Made by a program: the position numbers and the translations under genes. From Leclercia sp. AS011 (GTDB lineage: Bacteria; Pseudomonadota; Gammaproteobacteria; Enterobacterales; Enterobacteriaceae), in assembly GCF_037152535.1 (NCBI RefSeq), contig NZ_JBBCMA010000003.1, positions 1 to 64,000 of the forward strand: a DNA stretch of 64,000 nt, read 5' to 3'. The notes under the pieces are model-generated. The model saw nothing but the letters and a program-made list of their open reading frames with translations. It had not been told where the DNA came from and ran no database searches. Of this stretch, positions 29,715-39,927 are shown piece after piece; position 1 is the first letter of the stretch; every line of letters begins with the position of its first letter.

Positions 29715-29836
29715 CGATTAAACGTTCGACAAATGACCAATCAGTTGGAGTTTGTGACAGGCAAGGATTCCCCTCAGAGCGTTGCTGGATTACTCTGTCA
29801 GCCACCTCGAATCAGGGAAAGCTTTGCAGGAGACTT

Positions 29837-30856
29837 ATGACCGTACGCGTAGCGATTAATGGTTTCGGTCGCATCGGACGTAACGTGGTTCGTGCTTTAT
29901 ATGAATCCGGGCGTCGGGCGGAAATGACCGTGGTGGCCATCAATGAACTGGCGGATGCCGCAGGCATGGCGCATTTATTGAAGTATGACACCAGCCATGG
30001 GCGCTTTGCCTGGGACGTTCGTCAGGAGAGAGAGCAGCTGTTCGTCGGTGATGACGTGATTCGTGTCCTGCACGAGCAGACGATCGACGCCTTACCCTGG
30101 CGTGAGCTGGGGGTGGATGTGGTGCTTGACTGCACCGGTGTCTACGGCAATCGCGAACACGGTGAAGCCCATCTGGCGGCTGGCGCGAAGAAAGTGCTCT
30201 TCTCACATCCCGGCAGTAACGATCTCGATGCCACGGTGGTTTATGGCGTTAACCATCATGAGCTGCAAGCGGAACACCGCATCGTCTCCAATGCCTCCTG
30301 CACCACCAACTGTATTATTCCGGTCATCAAACTGCTGGACGATGCCTACGGCATTGAATCGGGCACAGTGACCACGATTCACTCCGCCATGCACGATCAG
30401 CAGGTCATTGACGCATATCACCCGGATCTGCGACGCACTCGCGCAGCGAGTCAGTCCATAATCCCGGTGGATACCAAACTGGCGGCTGGAATTACCCGAA
30501 TTTTCCCCCAGTTTGAAGATCGTTTTGAAGCCATCGCCGTGCGTGTTCCTACGATTAACGTGACGGCGATCGACCTCAGCGTAACCGTGAAAAAACCGGT
30601 AAAAGCCTGTGAGGTCAACCTGTTGCTGCAAAAAGCGGCACAGCAAGCATTTCATGGTATAGTTGACTATACGGAATTACCGTTGGTCTCAGTAGATTTT
30701 AACCACGATCCGCATAGCGCCATTGTTGATGGCACCCAAACGCGCGTGAGTGGAGCACATCTGATCAAAACGCTGGTCTGGTGTGATAACGAATGGGGCT
30801 TTGCTAACAGGATGCTCGACACCACGTTAGCCATGGCCGCACAAGGTTTCAGGTAA
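29837..30856 (+). CDS. epd: Erythrose-4-phosphate dehydrogenase
   Basis: Oxidises erythrose 4-phosphate to 4-phosphoerythronate with NAD, feeding vitamin B6 synthesis. It has 339 residues, as in E. coli, with GAPDH fold: the Rossmann motif N-G-F-G-R-I-G-R at 8-15 and the catalytic cysteine in N-A-S-C-T-T-N-C near 155. C-D-N-E-W-G-F lies at the C-terminal end. The close resemblance to Epd rather than GapA in length and in the I-H-S-A-M-H-D segment decides the call. It is followed by pgk and fbaA. Confidence 0.95.
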   Translation: MTVRVAINGFGRIGRNVVRALYESGRRAEMTVVAINELADAAGMAHLLKYDTSHGRFAWDVRQEREQLFVGDDVIRVLHEQTIDALPWRELGVDVVLDCTGVYGNREHGEAHLAAGAKKVLFSHPGSNDLDATVVYGVNHHELQAEHRIVSNASCTTNCIIPVIKLLDDAYGIESGTVTTIHSAMHDQQVIDAYHPDLRRTRAASQSIIPVDTKLAAGITRIFPQFEDRFEAIAVRVPTINVTAIDLSVTVKKPVKACEVNLLLQKAAQQAFHGIVDYTELPLVSVDFNHDPHSAIVDGTQTRVSGAHLIKTLVWCDNEWGFANRMLDTTLAMAAQGFR

Positions 30857-30905
30857 GGCGCGTATTGCGTCTGCAAAACTTTAAGAATCAACGAGAGGAT
30901 TCACC

Positions 30906-32069
30906 ATGTCTGTAATTAAGATGACCGATCTGGATCTGGCAGGTAAACGCGTTTTCATCCGTGCGGATCTGAACGTACCGGTTAAAGATGGGAAAGTGAC
31001 CAGCGACGCGCGTATCCGTGCATCACTGCCAACCATCGAACTGGCACTGAAGCAGGGTGCGAAAGTGATGGTAACCTCCCACCTGGGTCGTCCGACCGAA
31101 GGCGAGTACAACGAAGAGTTCTCTCTGCTGCCGGTTGTTAATTACCTGAAAGACAAACTGTCCAGCCCGGTACGTCTGGTTAAAGACTACCTGGACGGCG
31201 TTGAAGTGGCTGCAGGTGAACTGGTTGTTCTGGAAAACGTTCGCTTCAACAAAGGCGAGAAGAAAGACGACGAAGCGCTGTCCAAAAAATACGCTGCCCT
31301 GTGCGACGTGTTCGTTATGGATGCTTTCGGTACTGCTCACCGTGCGCAGGCGTCTACCCACGGTATCGGTAAATTTGCTGACGTCGCTTGTGCCGGTCCA
31401 CTGCTGGCAGACGAACTGGAAGCGCTGGGCAAAGCCCTGAAAGAACCAGCTCGTCCGATGGTTGCTATCGTTGGCGGTTCTAAAGTTTCTACCAAACTGA
31501 CCGTTCTGGACTCTCTGTCCAAAATCGCTGACCAGCTGATTGTGGGTGGCGGTATCGCTAACACCTTCGTTGCCGCTCAGGGCCACAACGTGGGTAAATC
31601 CCTGTACGAAGCTGACCTGGTTGACGAAGCAAAACGCCTGCTGACTACCTGTGATATCCCTGTTCCAACTGACGTTCGCGTGGCGACTGAGTTCTCTGAA
31701 ACCGCAACCGCTGAGCTGAAATCTGTTTCTGACATCAAAAATGAAGAGCAGATTCTGGACCTGGGCGATGCCTCTGCCGAGAAACTGGCTGAAATCCTGA
31801 AGAATGCGAAAACCATTCTGTGGAACGGCCCGGTTGGCGTGTTCGAATTCCCGAACTTCCGTAAAGGTACTGAAATCGTGGCTAACGCGATTGCAGACAG
31901 CGAAGCATTCTCCATTGCTGGCGGCGGTGACACCCTGGCAGCAATCGATCTGTTCGGTATTTCCGACAAGATCTCCTACATCTCCACTGGCGGCGGCGCA
32001 TTCCTCGAATTCGTGGAAGGCAAAGTTCTGCCAGCAGTAGCCATGCTCGAAGAGCGCGCTAAGAAGTAA
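30906..32069 (+). CDS. pgk: Phosphoglycerate kinase
   Basis: Transfers phosphate from 1,3-bisphosphoglycerate to ADP in glycolysis. It has 387 residues, as in E. coli. Signatures are F-I-R-A-D-L-N-V-P near 18, S-H-L-G-R-P near 60, G-G-S-K-V-S-T-K near 193 and the C-terminal nucleotide loop G-G-G-D-T-L-A near 338. The start follows AGAGGA. It lies 49 bp after epd and 89 bp before fbaA. Codon use is strongly biased, indicating high expression. Confidence 0.98.
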   Translation: MSVIKMTDLDLAGKRVFIRADLNVPVKDGKVTSDARIRASLPTIELALKQGAKVMVTSHLGRPTEGEYNEEFSLLPVVNYLKDKLSSPVRLVKDYLDGVEVAAGELVVLENVRFNKGEKKDDEALSKKYAALCDVFVMDAFGTAHRAQASTHGIGKFADVACAGPLLADELEALGKALKEPARPMVAIVGGSKVSTKLTVLDSLSKIADQLIVGGGIANTFVAAQGHNVGKSLYEADLVDEAKRLLTTCDIPVPTDVRVATEFSETATAELKSVSDIKNEEQILDLGDASAEKLAEILKNAKTILWNGPVGVFEFPNFRKGTEIVANAIADSEAFSIAGGGDTLAAIDLFGISDKISYISTGGGAFLEFVEGKVLPAVAMLEERAKK

Positions 32070-32158
32070 GCCATTTTAGGGCAGGGAAACCTGCCCAATT
32101 TTCAGCGTGCTTTTAAGAGCTCGCCCCTTTCCAAGGCCGAAGATACAGGACTCGCAAC

Positions 32159-33238
32159 ATGTCTAAAATTTTTGATTTCGTAAAACCTGGCGTGATCACT
32201 GGTGATGACGTTCAGAAGGTGTTCCAGGTAGCAAAAGAAAACAACTTTGCTCTGCCAGCTGTTAACTGCGTCGGTACCGACTCAATCAACGCCGTACTGG
32301 AAGCCGCAGCAAAAGTTAAAGCTCCGGTAATCGTTCAGTTCTCTAACGGTGGCGCTGCGTTTATCGCAGGTAAAGGCGTGAAAACTGACGTTCCTCAGGG
32401 CGCGGCAATCCTGGGCGCAATCTCTGGCGCACACCACGTACACCAGATGGCTGAGCACTACGGTGTTCCTGTAATCCTGCACACTGACCACTGCGCGAAG
32501 AAACTGCTGCCGTGGATCGACGGTCTGCTGGACGCGGGCGAAAAACACTTCGCAGCAACCGGTAAACCACTGTTCTCTTCTCACATGATCGACCTGTCTG
32601 AAGAGTCTCTGGAAGAGAACATCGAGATCTGCTCCAAATACCTGGCGCGTATGGCCAAAATGGACATGACTCTGGAAATCGAACTGGGTTGCACCGGTGG
32701 CGAAGAAGACGGTGTGGACAACAGCCACATGGACGCTTCTGCCCTGTACACTCAGCCAGAAGACGTTGATTACGCTTACACCGAGCTGAGCAAAATCAGC
32801 CCGCGTTTCACCATCGCTGCTTCCTTCGGTAACGTACACGGCGTGTACAAGCCAGGCAACGTAGTTCTGACCCCAACCATTCTGCGTGATTCTCAGGAAT
32901 ACGTTTCCAAGAAACACAACCTGCCGCACAACAGCCTGAACTTCGTCTTCCACGGCGGTTCCGGTTCTTCTGCTCAGGAAATCAAAGACTCCGTAAGCTA
33001 CGGTGTTATCAAAATGAACATCGATACCGACACCCAATGGGCAACCTGGGACGGTATCCTGCAGTACTACAAAACCAACGAAGCTTACCTGCAGGGCCAG
33101 CTGGGCAACCCGAAAGGCGAAGACCAGCCGAACAAGAAATACTACGATCCACGCGTATGGCTGCGTGCAGCCCAGGCCTCTATGGTGACGCGTCTGGAGC
33201 AGGCATTCAAAGAGCTGAACGCGGTTGACGTTCTGTAA
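32159..33238 (+). CDS. fbaA: Fructose-bisphosphate aldolase, class II
   Basis: Cleaves fructose 1,6-bisphosphate to two triose phosphates; zinc-dependent. It has 359 residues, as in E. coli. Zinc and catalytic residues appear in L-H-T-D-H-C near 108, E-L-G-C-T-G-G-E-E-D near 175, G-N-V-H-G-V-Y near 225 and V-F-H-G-G-S-G near 263. It ends the epd-pgk-fbaA unit with a strong terminator. Codon bias is high. Confidence 0.98.
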   Translation: MSKIFDFVKPGVITGDDVQKVFQVAKENNFALPAVNCVGTDSINAVLEAAAKVKAPVIVQFSNGGAAFIAGKGVKTDVPQGAAILGAISGAHHVHQMAEHYGVPVILHTDHCAKKLLPWIDGLLDAGEKHFAATGKPLFSSHMIDLSEESLEENIEICSKYLARMAKMDMTLEIELGCTGGEEDGVDNSHMDASALYTQPEDVDYAYTELSKISPRFTIAASFGNVHGVYKPGNVVLTPTILRDSQEYVSKKHNLPHNSLNFVFHGGSGSSAQEIKDSVSYGVIKMNIDTDTQWATWDGILQYYKTNEAYLQGQLGNPKGEDQPNKKYYDPRVWLRAAQASMVTRLEQAFKELNAVDVL

Positions 33239-33261
33239 TTTTTGCTGCGAATAGCCTCACA

Positions 33262-33290
33262 AAGCCCGCGTTAATCGCGGGCTTTTTTTA
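33262..33290 (+). terminator. Terminator of epd-pgk-fbaA
   Basis: AAGCCCGCG pairs with CGCGGGCTT around a TTAAT loop, followed by TTTTTT. Lies 23 bp after the fbaA stop. Confidence 0.88.
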
Positions 33291-33425
33291 TGCTTTTTCA
33301 ACTGGCTACAGCCACTATTTATGTGATCTGTTTGGCAAAACCCCCCGCTTTTGTTTACCCTTTACTGACTTGCCTGCCTCGATGGGGGATGCATTTCTAT
33401 GGTTTGCTTAGATAAGGAAAATTGA

Positions 33426-34283
33426 ATGGAAGATCTCGGTGTTGTAGATAGCATCAATAACGCGGGCTCCTGGCTGGTGCGTAATCAGGCATTGCTGTTG
33501 AGTTACGCCGTAAATATTGTGGCCGCCATTGCCATTATCATCGTTGGGATGATCGTGGCGCGCATTATCTCTAATGCGGTTAACCGTGTGATGCGGGCGC
33601 GTCATATTGATGCCACGGTGGCGGATTTCCTCTCCGCGCTGGTGCGCTACGGTGTTATCGCGTTCACGCTGATTGCGGCCCTTGGCCGTGTCGGGGTGCA
33701 AACGGCGTCGGTGATCGCCGTGCTCGGTGCCGCCGGTCTGGCAATTGGTCTGGCGTTGCAGGGCTCGCTGTCGAACCTGGCTGCCGGGGTACTGCTGGTG
33801 ACCTTCCGTCCGTTCCGCTCCGGTGAGTATGTCGATCTGGGCGGCGTGGCCGGTACCGTGTTGCAGGTGCAGATCTTCTCTACCACGCTGCGCAGCGCGG
33901 ATGGCCGTATGGTGGTGATCCCGAACGGTAAGATCATCGCCAACAACATTATTAACTTCTCCCGCGAGCCCGTCCGTCGCAATGAGTTCATCATTGGCGT
34001 GGCGTATGACTCGGATATCGACAAGGTGAAGGCGCTCCTGACCAACATCATCGAGTCGGATGAGCGCATTCTGAAAGATCGTGAGATGACCGTTCGCCTG
34101 AACGAACTCGGTGCCTCGTCGATTAACTTTGTGGTACGCGTCTGGAGCAACAGCGGCGATCTGCAGAGCGTGTACTGGGATGTACTGGAACGCGTGAAGC
34201 GCGACTTTGACGCCAACGGCATCAGCTTCCCGTATCCCCAGATGGACGTGAACTTCAAGCGTGTAAAAGAAACGGCGGAATAA
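33426..34283 (+). CDS. mscS: Small-conductance mechanosensitive channel MscS
   Basis: Opens under membrane tension to release solutes on osmotic downshock; a homoheptameric inner-membrane channel. At 285 residues it is one shorter than E. coli MscS. Three N-terminal helices are visible; the pore helix contains [17 protein letters not shown] near 98-114. The cytoplasmic cage follows, including [10 protein letters not shown]. The start M-E-D-L-G-V-V-D-S matches. It stands between fbaA and argO, with terminators on both sides. Confidence 0.97.
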   Translation: MEDLGVVDSINNAGSWLVRNQALLLSYAVNIVAAIAIIIVGMIVARIISNAVNRVMRARHIDATVADFLSALVRYGVIAFTLIAALGRVGVQTASVIAVLGAAGLAIGLALQGSLSNLAAGVLLVTFRPFRSGEYVDLGGVAGTVLQVQIFSTTLRSADGRMVVIPNGKIIANNIINFSREPVRRNEFIIGVAYDSDIDKVKALLTNIIESDERILKDREMTVRLNELGASSINFVVRVWSNSGDLQSVYWDVLERVKRDFDANGISFPYPQMDVNFKRVKETAE

Positions 34284-34293
34284 CGCCTTCCCG

Positions 34294-34327
34294 CAGACCG
34301 GCACGCGCAACGCGTGCCGGTTTTAAT
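34294..34327 (+). terminator. Terminator of mscS
   Basis: CCGGCACGCG-CAA-CGCGTGCCGG followed by TTTTAAT, 10 bp after the mscS stop. Confidence 0.85.
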
Positions 34328-34423
34328 TAGTTTCACTTATCGTCAATTAATATTATCCATTTCCTCTAATTATTCTCCCGCAGTATAGTCTGCCCTCAAG
34401 ACAGTTTTCCGAGAATAATTTCA

Positions 34424-35059
34424 ATGTTATCTTTTTACATTCAAGGGCTTATGATTGGTGCGGCGATGATCCTGCCTCTCGGCCCACAAAATGCGTTCGT
34501 GATGAATCAGGGCATTCGTCGTCAGTATCACCTGATGATTGCGCTGCTCTGCGCGGTGAGCGACATGCTCCTGATCTGCGCCGGGATTTTCGGCGGCAGC
34601 GCGCTGCTGATGCAGTCGCCCTGGCTGCTGGCGCTGGTCACCTGGGGCGGGGTGGCGTTTCTGCTGTGGTACGGCTTTGGTGCCCTCAAAACGGCGATGG
34701 GCAGCAATATTGAGCTGGCCAGCGCCGAAGTGATGAAGCAGGGGCGCTGGAAAATTATCGTCACCATGCTGGCGGTGACCTGGCTCAATCCCCATGTTTA
34801 TCTCGATACCTTTGTGGTGCTGGGCAGCCTCGGGGGGCAACTGGATGCCGAGCCGAGACGCTGGTTTGCGCTGGGTACCGTCAGCGCCTCCTTCCTGTGG
34901 TTCTTTGGCCTGGCGCTGCTCGCCGCCTGGCTGGCTCCCCGTCTGCGTACCGCCAAAGCCCAGCGCATTATTAATGGCCTGGTCGGCGTAGTAATGTGGT
35001 TTATCGCTTTCCAGCTGGCAAAAGAGGGGATTCATCACATTCGGGAACTATTCTACTAA
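34424..35059 (+). CDS. argO: Arginine exporter ArgO
   Basis: A 211-residue LysE-family inner-membrane exporter of arginine and canavanine. Hydrophobic segments suggest five to six helices; P-L-G-P-Q-N-A-F-V near 19 is the LysE family hallmark, and N-P-H-V-Y-L-D follows near 122. A -10-like TATAGT lies at 34384-34389. In E. coli its transcription depends on ArgP with arginine and is blocked by lysine; argP lies one gene away (36004-36897). Confidence 0.95.
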   Translation: MLSFYIQGLMIGAAMILPLGPQNAFVMNQGIRRQYHLMIALLCAVSDMLLICAGIFGGSALLMQSPWLLALVTWGGVAFLLWYGFGALKTAMGSNIELASAEVMKQGRWKIIVTMLAVTWLNPHVYLDTFVVLGSLGGQLDAEPRRWFALGTVSASFLWFFGLALLAAWLAPRLRTAKAQRIINGLVGVVMWFIAFQLAKEGIHHIRELFY

Positions 35060-35151
35060 GCGTTGTCTTATGGACATTCGACCAGCAGGCGCTAAGCTTG
35101 CTGGCATGCGCCCTGTTACATGGGCACTCTTCGCAACATGGAGGAATAAAA

Positions 35152-35943
35152 GTGAAGTTGAATGTAATCGCCCTGGCGGCACTGATGGGTTTTGGCGCAG
35201 CATCCGTTCAGGCCAGTGAACTGCCTGATAGCCCGCATATTGTTACCTCCGGCACCGCAAGCGTGGATGCGGCACCGGACATCGCGACCTTAGCCATTGA
35301 AGTGAACGTGGCGGCCAAAGATGCGGCCACCGCCAAGAAACAGGCAGACGATCGCGTTGCGCAATATCTCTCTTTCCTGGAGCAGAACGGCGTTGGTAAA
35401 AAAGATATCAACTCTGCCAACCTGCGTACTCAGCCGGATTACGACTATAAGGATGGCAAAAGCATCCTGAAAGGTTACCGCGCGGTGCGTACCGTAGAAG
35501 TTACGGTGCGCCAGCTCGATAAGCTGAACTCCCTGCTGGATGGGGCGCTGAAAGCGGGTCTGAACGAGATCCGTTCGGTCTCCCTGGGTGTTGCGCAACC
35601 AGAGAAGTATAAAGATGAAGCACGTAAAGCGGCGATCGATGATGCGGTGCGTCAGGCGCAGCAACTGGCTTCCGGCTTTAACAGCAAGCTGGGCCCGGTT
35701 TACAGCGTGCGTTACCACGTCTCTAACTATCAGCCGAGCCCAATGGTACGGATGATGAAAGCGGAAGCGGCACCGGTCTCCGCGCAGGATACCTACGAAC
35801 AGCCAACGATCCAGTTTGACGATCAGGTTGATGTGGTATTCCAGCTGGAACCTGCGCAGGGTCAGCAGCAGAATGAGCAGGCTCAGCAGAACCAGCCGGT
35901 TCAGCAGAATCAGCAGCAGGATACGGCGACCAAAGCACCGTAA
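35152..35943 (+). CDS. yggE: SIMPL-domain periplasmic protein YggE with a Gln-rich tail
   Basis: A 263-residue exported oxidative-stress-related protein of the DUF541/SIMPL family. The GTG start at 35152 follows GGAGGA; the signal peptide ends in S-V-Q-A-S-E. The core runs from I-V-T-S-G-T-A-S-V to V-D-V-V-F-Q-L-E-P. The tail is unusual: after position 235 it is Gln/Asn-rich (several Q-Q-Q and Q-Q-N units), while I recall a short proline-containing tail for E. coli YggE. This accounts for most of the extra length over its 246 residues. The role is unclear; E. coli yggE affects oxidative stress tolerance. Confidence 0.93.
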   Translation: MKLNVIALAALMGFGAASVQASELPDSPHIVTSGTASVDAAPDIATLAIEVNVAAKDAATAKKQADDRVAQYLSFLEQNGVGKKDINSANLRTQPDYDYKDGKSILKGYRAVRTVEVTVRQLDKLNSLLDGALKAGLNEIRSVSLGVAQPEKYKDEARKAAIDDAVRQAQQLASGFNSKLGPVYSVRYHVSNYQPSPMVRMMKAEAAPVSAQDTYEQPTIQFDDQVDVVFQLEPAQGQQQNEQAQQNQPVQQNQQQDTATKAP

Positions 35944-35967
35944 GTTTTGTTTTTCAGCACCGATAAC

Positions 35968-36003
35968 AGGCCGGGTCAGCGTTAATGCGACCCGGCTTTT
36001 TTA
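35968..36003. repeat. REP-like hairpin between yggE and argP
   Basis: GGCCGGGTCAGCGTTAATGCGACCCGGC followed by TTTTTTAT. It has REP-type form and should also terminate yggE. Confidence 0.75.
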
Positions 36004-36897
36004 TTAATCCTGGCGCAGGACTTTATGCCCATGGGCCAGCAGGGCATCGGTGACGTTGCGCATCATCCGGCTTTCCGGCGCAAAGCGGTGCCAGTAGAGC
36101 ATGCGGCGCTGGTGCAGACCTGGCGTCAGGTCGATCAGTTCGCCGCTGTTCAGCTCTTTCTCGATCTGCAGATGTGGGATCATGCAGCAGGTGGTGCCCT
36201 GACGTGCCAGCTGCACGAAGGCTTCGGAGGAATTCACGATATGGCAGGGAACGCTGCCGGGCGGCAGGTCGAAGTTCTGCTGTAAAAATGCCTGATGCAT
36301 ATCGTCCAGATGGTCAAAGGCCACGGCAGGCGCTTTCAGCAGCGCCGCGCGGGTGACGCCGTTCGGGAAGTAACGCTCGGCAAAGGCTTTCGAGCCGACG
36401 AAAAGATAATCCAGCGCCCCCAGCTGATCCACCAGGCAGCTTGGCAGCGCCTGAGGCTGGATACTGACTGCACCCACTACTTCACCGCGGCGCAGACGCT
36501 CCTGAGTGCGGGTTTCATCTTCGACCTGTAAATTCAGACGGATAGGCGAATCGGCCAGCACCGGGGCGAGGGCAGGGAGGAGCCAGGTTGCCAGACTGTC
36601 GGCGTTGACCGCCAGAGAGAGCAGCAGCGGCGTGGAGCCGGTCTGTTCATCGCCCAGCCACTCATCTTCCAGCAGCTCAACCTGACGCAGCAGCGCCAGC
36701 AGCTTTTGCCCCTGTTCGGTTGGCCGCGGCGGCACGGTACGAACCAGCAGCGGCTGCCCGAACATGTTCTCAAGCTGTTTGATTCGTTGTGAAACCGCGG
36801 ACTGGGTAATGCACAGCTTTTGTGCTGCGCGTTCGAATCCGCGTTCACGAATAACGGCATCAAGCGCCTGTAATGTTCTGTAGTCCGGACGTTTCAT
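36004..36897 (-). CDS. argP: LysR-type regulator ArgP (IciA)
   Basis: Activates argO with arginine and controls dapB, lysC and others with lysine; once described as an inhibitor of replication initiation. It has 297 residues, as in E. coli. The N-terminal HTH has [14 protein letters not shown] and [15 protein letters not shown] near 30-46. The effector domain follows from about 90. It is convergent with yggE and divergent from rpiA. Confidence 0.95.
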   Translation of the reverse strand: MKRPDYRTLQALDAVIRERGFERAAQKLCITQSAVSQRIKQLENMFGQPLLVRTVPPRPTEQGQKLLALLRQVELLEDEWLGDEQTGSTPLLLSLAVNADSLATWLLPALAPVLADSPIRLNLQVEDETRTQERLRRGEVVGAVSIQPQALPSCLVDQLGALDYLFVGSKAFAERYFPNGVTRAALLKAPAVAFDHLDDMHQAFLQQNFDLPPGSVPCHIVNSSEAFVQLARQGTTCCMIPHLQIEKELNSGELIDLTPGLHQRRMLYWHRFAPESRMMRNVTDALLAHGHKVLRQD

Positions 36898-37047
36898 TGC
36901 TCTGGCTGATCCCCAAAAATTTCAATACTTCGCACTATGACATAAATTTATGTTTGATACAGACGAAATTGGTGACCTCGCAGATCACATGGCGCAGGTG
37001 AATGCTCTATAATGCGCGTCACGCAAAATCACCACGGGCAAGAGATC

Positions 37048-37707
37048 ATGACGCAGGATGAACTGAAAAAAGCAGTAGGATGGGCCGCTCTCCAGTATGT
37101 ACAGCCGGGTACCATTGTCGGCGTGGGCACAGGGTCAACGGCAGCACACTTTATTGATGCGCTGGGCACGATGAAAGGCCAGATCGAGGGCGCAGTTTCC
37201 AGCTCCGATGCATCCACGGAAAAGCTGAAAAGCCTCGGGATCACCGTTTTCGATCTCAACGAAGTTGACCGTCTGGGGATTTACGTCGACGGCGCGGATG
37301 AGATCAACGGTCACATGCAGATGATCAAGGGCGGTGGTGCGGCGCTGACGCGCGAGAAAATTATCGCCTCCGTCGCGGACAAGTTTATCTGTATCGCCGA
37401 TGCCTCCAAGCAGGTCGACATCCTGGGCAACTTCCCGCTGCCGGTTGAAGTGATCCCGATGGCGCGCAGCGCGGTCGCCCGCGAGCTGGTGAAACTGGGT
37501 GGTCGTCCGGAATACCGTCAGGGCGTGGTAACGGACAACGGTAACGTGATTCTGGATGTTCACGGTCTGGAGATCCTCGACGCCGTAGCGCTGGAAAATG
37601 CCATCAATGGTCTGCCAGGCGTGGTAACGGTAGGGTTATTCGCCAACCGTGGCGCGGACGTCGCCCTGATCGGCACCGCCGATGGCGTCAAAACCATCGT
37701 AAAATGA
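37048..37707 (+). CDS. rpiA: Ribose-5-phosphate isomerase A
   Basis: Interconverts ribose 5-phosphate and ribulose 5-phosphate. It has 219 residues, as in E. coli. Signature segments are [10 protein letters not shown] near 24, D-G-A-D-E-I near 81 and K-G-G-G-A-A-L near 94, where the catalytic Glu lies close by. The ATG at 37048 matches the E. coli N-terminus (M-T-Q-D-E-L-K-K); an upstream in-frame ATG at 37012 would lie in the promoter. It precedes serA. Confidence 0.97.
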   Translation: MTQDELKKAVGWAALQYVQPGTIVGVGTGSTAAHFIDALGTMKGQIEGAVSSSDASTEKLKSLGITVFDLNEVDRLGIYVDGADEINGHMQMIKGGGAALTREKIIASVADKFICIADASKQVDILGNFPLPVEVIPMARSAVARELVKLGGRPEYRQGVVTDNGNVILDVHGLEILDAVALENAINGLPGVVTVGLFANRGADVALIGTADGVKTIVK

Positions 37708-37712
37708 TCTGA

Positions 37713-37742
37713 CGGGGGGAGCCTCCCCCCGCTAACTTTTTT
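37713..37742 (+). terminator. Terminator of rpiA
   Basis: CGGGGGGAG-CCTCCCCCCG hairpin, then GCTAAC and TTTTTTT. It lies a few bases after the rpiA stop. Confidence 0.75.
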
Positions 37743-37870
37743 TCCAACAGCGATATTCGGTGACTTGTGTCACATTTCTAACCCTCTCCTGATGATCCTC
37801 CCGATTTCTTAGTGCTCCGCAGCATTATTCACTGCCATTTGACGCTGTATGACATTTCTTCAGAGTGCCG

Positions 37871-37886
37871 ACGCAAACGTTCATAT
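37871..37886. promoter_or_regulatory. PurR-box-like sequence upstream of serA
   Basis: ACGCAAACGTTCATAT matches the PurR consensus ACGCAAACGTTTTCNT at 13 of 16 positions. It sits 90 bp before serA. Binding is not shown. Confidence 0.4.
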
Positions 37887-37974
37887 TGCTGCAATAGTTT
37901 TTTTTGATATGTTGGCTGGAGCGGATTTGAATCCAGCACAACAACAGTTCAGACAATCAGACAGGGTCGGGGAA

Positions 37975-39207
37975 ATGGCAAAGGTATCACTGGAGAAAGA
38001 CAAGATTAAATTTCTGCTGGTCGAAGGGGTGCATCAGAAAGCACTGGATAGCCTTCGTGCGGCAGGTTACACCAACATCGAATTTCACAAAGGTGCACTG
38101 GATACCGAACAGCTGAAAGAGTCGATCCGTGATGCCCACTTCATTGGCCTGCGATCCCGTACCCACCTGACCGAAGATGTAATTGCCGCAGCAGAAAAAC
38201 TGGTTGCGATTGGCTGCTTCTGTATCGGGACCAACCAGGTCGATCTCAATGCGGCCGCGAAGCGCGGTATTCCAGTGTTCAACGCGCCATTCTCCAACAC
38301 CCGTTCCGTGGCGGAGCTGGTGATCGGTGAACTCCTGCTGCTGCTGCGTGGCATCCCGGAAGCCAACGCCAAAGCCCACCGCGGGATCTGGAACAAACTG
38401 GCATCCGGCTCTTTCGAAGCGCGTGGTAAAAAACTGGGCATTATCGGTTACGGCCACATCGGCACGCAGCTGGGCATTCTGGCGGAATCGCTGGGGATGC
38501 ACGTTTTCTTCTACGACATCGAAAGTAAGCTGCCGCTGGGTAACGCCACCCAGGTTCAACATCTCTCCGACCTGCTGAATATGAGCGACGTGGTGAGCCT
38601 GCACGTGCCGGAAAACGCCTCCACCAAAAACATGATGGGTGCGGAAGAGCTGGCGCTGATGAAGCCAGGCTCGCTGCTGATCAACGCCGCGCGCGGTACG
38701 GTGGTGGATATCCCTGCGCTGTGCGAAGCCCTGAAAAGTAAACATCTGGCGGGGGCGGCCATTGACGTCTTCCCGACCGAGCCAGCGACCAACAGCGATC
38801 CGTTCACCTCACCGCTGTGCGAGTTCGACAACGTGATCCTGACCCCGCACATTGGGGGTTCTACTCAGGAAGCGCAGGAAAATATCGGTCTCGAAGTGGC
38901 CGGTAAGCTGAGCAAATACTCGGACAACGGTTCAACCCTGTCGGCGGTCAACTTCCCGGAAGTCTCTCTGCCGCTGCACGGTGGACGTCGTCTGCTGCAC
39001 ATTCACGAAAACCGCCCGGGCGTGCTGACGGCCATTAACCAGATCTTCGCTGAGCAGGGTGTGAACATCGCCGCACAGTATCTGCAAACTAACGCGCAGA
39101 TGGGCTATGTGGTTATCGATATCGAAGCGGATGAAGACGTTGCAGAGAAAGCGCTGCAGGGGATGAAGGCTATTCCTGGTACCATTCGCGCGCGTCTGCT
39201 GTACTGA
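37975..39207 (+). CDS. serA: D-3-phosphoglycerate dehydrogenase
   Basis: Oxidises 3-phosphoglycerate, the first step of serine synthesis; inhibited by serine. It has 410 residues, as in E. coli. The Rossmann motif G-Y-G-H-I-G-T lies near 158, the catalytic triad is carried by N-A-A-R-G-T near 240, the Glu of F-P-T-E-P and the His of T-P-H-I-G-G-S. The C-terminal ACT domain starts around 335 (H-E-N-R-P-G-V-L). The ATG at 37975 follows GGGGA and matches the E. coli start. The gap to rpiA (37743-37974) holds a CRP-like TGAC-TTG-TGTCACA motif near 37760 and the PurR-like box. Confidence 0.97.
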   Translation: MAKVSLEKDKIKFLLVEGVHQKALDSLRAAGYTNIEFHKGALDTEQLKESIRDAHFIGLRSRTHLTEDVIAAAEKLVAIGCFCIGTNQVDLNAAAKRGIPVFNAPFSNTRSVAELVIGELLLLLRGIPEANAKAHRGIWNKLASGSFEARGKKLGIIGYGHIGTQLGILAESLGMHVFFYDIESKLPLGNATQVQHLSDLLNMSDVVSLHVPENASTKNMMGAEELALMKPGSLLINAARGTVVDIPALCEALKSKHLAGAAIDVFPTEPATNSDPFTSPLCEFDNVILTPHIGGSTQEAQENIGLEVAGKLSKYSDNGSTLSAVNFPEVSLPLHGGRRLLHIHENRPGVLTAINQIFAEQGVNIAAQYLQTNAQMGYVVIDIEADEDVAEKALQGMKAIPGTIRARLLY

Positions 39208-39218
39208 TCCTGCGGTTT

Positions 39219-39306
39219 GTGGTGTCGGGTGGCGCTTGCGCTTACCCGACCTACAAAGTCCGAGGGTTTATGTAGGCCGGGTTAGGCGTAGCCGCCACCC
39301 GGCTTT
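39219..39306. repeat. BIME (REP pair) between serA and fau
   Basis: Two inverted REP units: GTCGGGTGGCGCTTGCGCTTACCCGAC and GTAGGCCGGGTTAGGCGTAGCCGCCACCCGGC, then a T-run. They fill the gap between two convergent genes. In E. coli K-12 the small RNA SibC is in this gap; none is seen here. Confidence 0.85.
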
Positions 39307-39308
39307 TT

Positions 39309-39905
39309 TTACCACTGCCAGACCCTTGACGGCGTCACCACCGCAGGCAGCGGAATGTCCCATTTCTCCACCGGCAATGCCTCCACGCGCTGACAATCGT
39401 GCGCGTAACCCACCGGCTGTAGTCCGTACTGTTGCCAGTTTTGCAGCGTCCTGTCGTAAAAACCGCCGCCCATCCCCAGACGCTGACCGCTCTCATCAAA
39501 GGCTACCAGCGGCGTTACCAGCACGTCCAGTTGCTCAAGCGGCAACACGTCGCGCACGTCCAGCTTCGGTTCGGTAATTTTCAGACGATTCACCACCAGT
39601 TCGCTGTGAGGGTGATAGTGCAGAAACAGCAGATTCCCCGGACTGAACGGGTGCAGTACCGGCAGGTAGACCTTCTTTCCGGTACGCCAGAGTTCATCGA
39701 TCAGCGGTTGGGTATCGAGTTCGCCATCAAAAGAGAGGAACAGGGCGACGGTATGCGCCATCACAACGGGCGGATAAGCCATCATGCGTGCCGCGGCTTG
39801 CTGGGCGGAATGGGCTTGCTGTTCAGGAGACAAGGCTCTGCGTTGCTGACGGATAAACTGACGAATGTGTTGACGTGAGGCAGGGACTTCAGGAAGTTGC
39901 GTCAT
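39309..39905 (-). CDS. fau: 5-formyltetrahydrofolate cyclo-ligase
   Basis: Converts 5-formyl-THF to 5,10-methenyl-THF with ATP. It has 198 residues. The family motif G-M-G-G-G-F-Y-D-R-T lies near 148, with an N-terminal basic helix (R-Q-F-I-R-Q-Q-R-R-A-L-S) and V-P-V-L near 83. It lies directly downstream of 6S RNA on the same strand, and in E. coli ssrS and fau (ygfA) are cotranscribed. The start at 39905 is 22 bp from the 6S 3' end. Confidence 0.95.
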   Translation of the reverse strand: MTQLPEVPASRQHIRQFIRQQRRALSPEQQAHSAQQAAARMMAYPPVVMAHTVALFLSFDGELDTQPLIDELWRTGKKVYLPVLHPFSPGNLLFLHYHPHSELVVNRLKITEPKLDVRDVLPLEQLDVLVTPLVAFDESGQRLGMGGGFYDRTLQNWQQYGLQPVGYAHDCQRVEALPVEKWDIPLPAVVTPSRVWQW

Positions 39906-39927
39906 GGTAGTCGCTGGGTAGAAAGGT

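Larger units (their letters stand above)
29573..29836. other. epd promoter region
   Basis: This 264-bp stretch has no gene. It carries a CRP-like site (29626-29641) and a Cra-like site (29699-29714), both listed separately. Nothing else was recognised. Confidence 0.6.
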
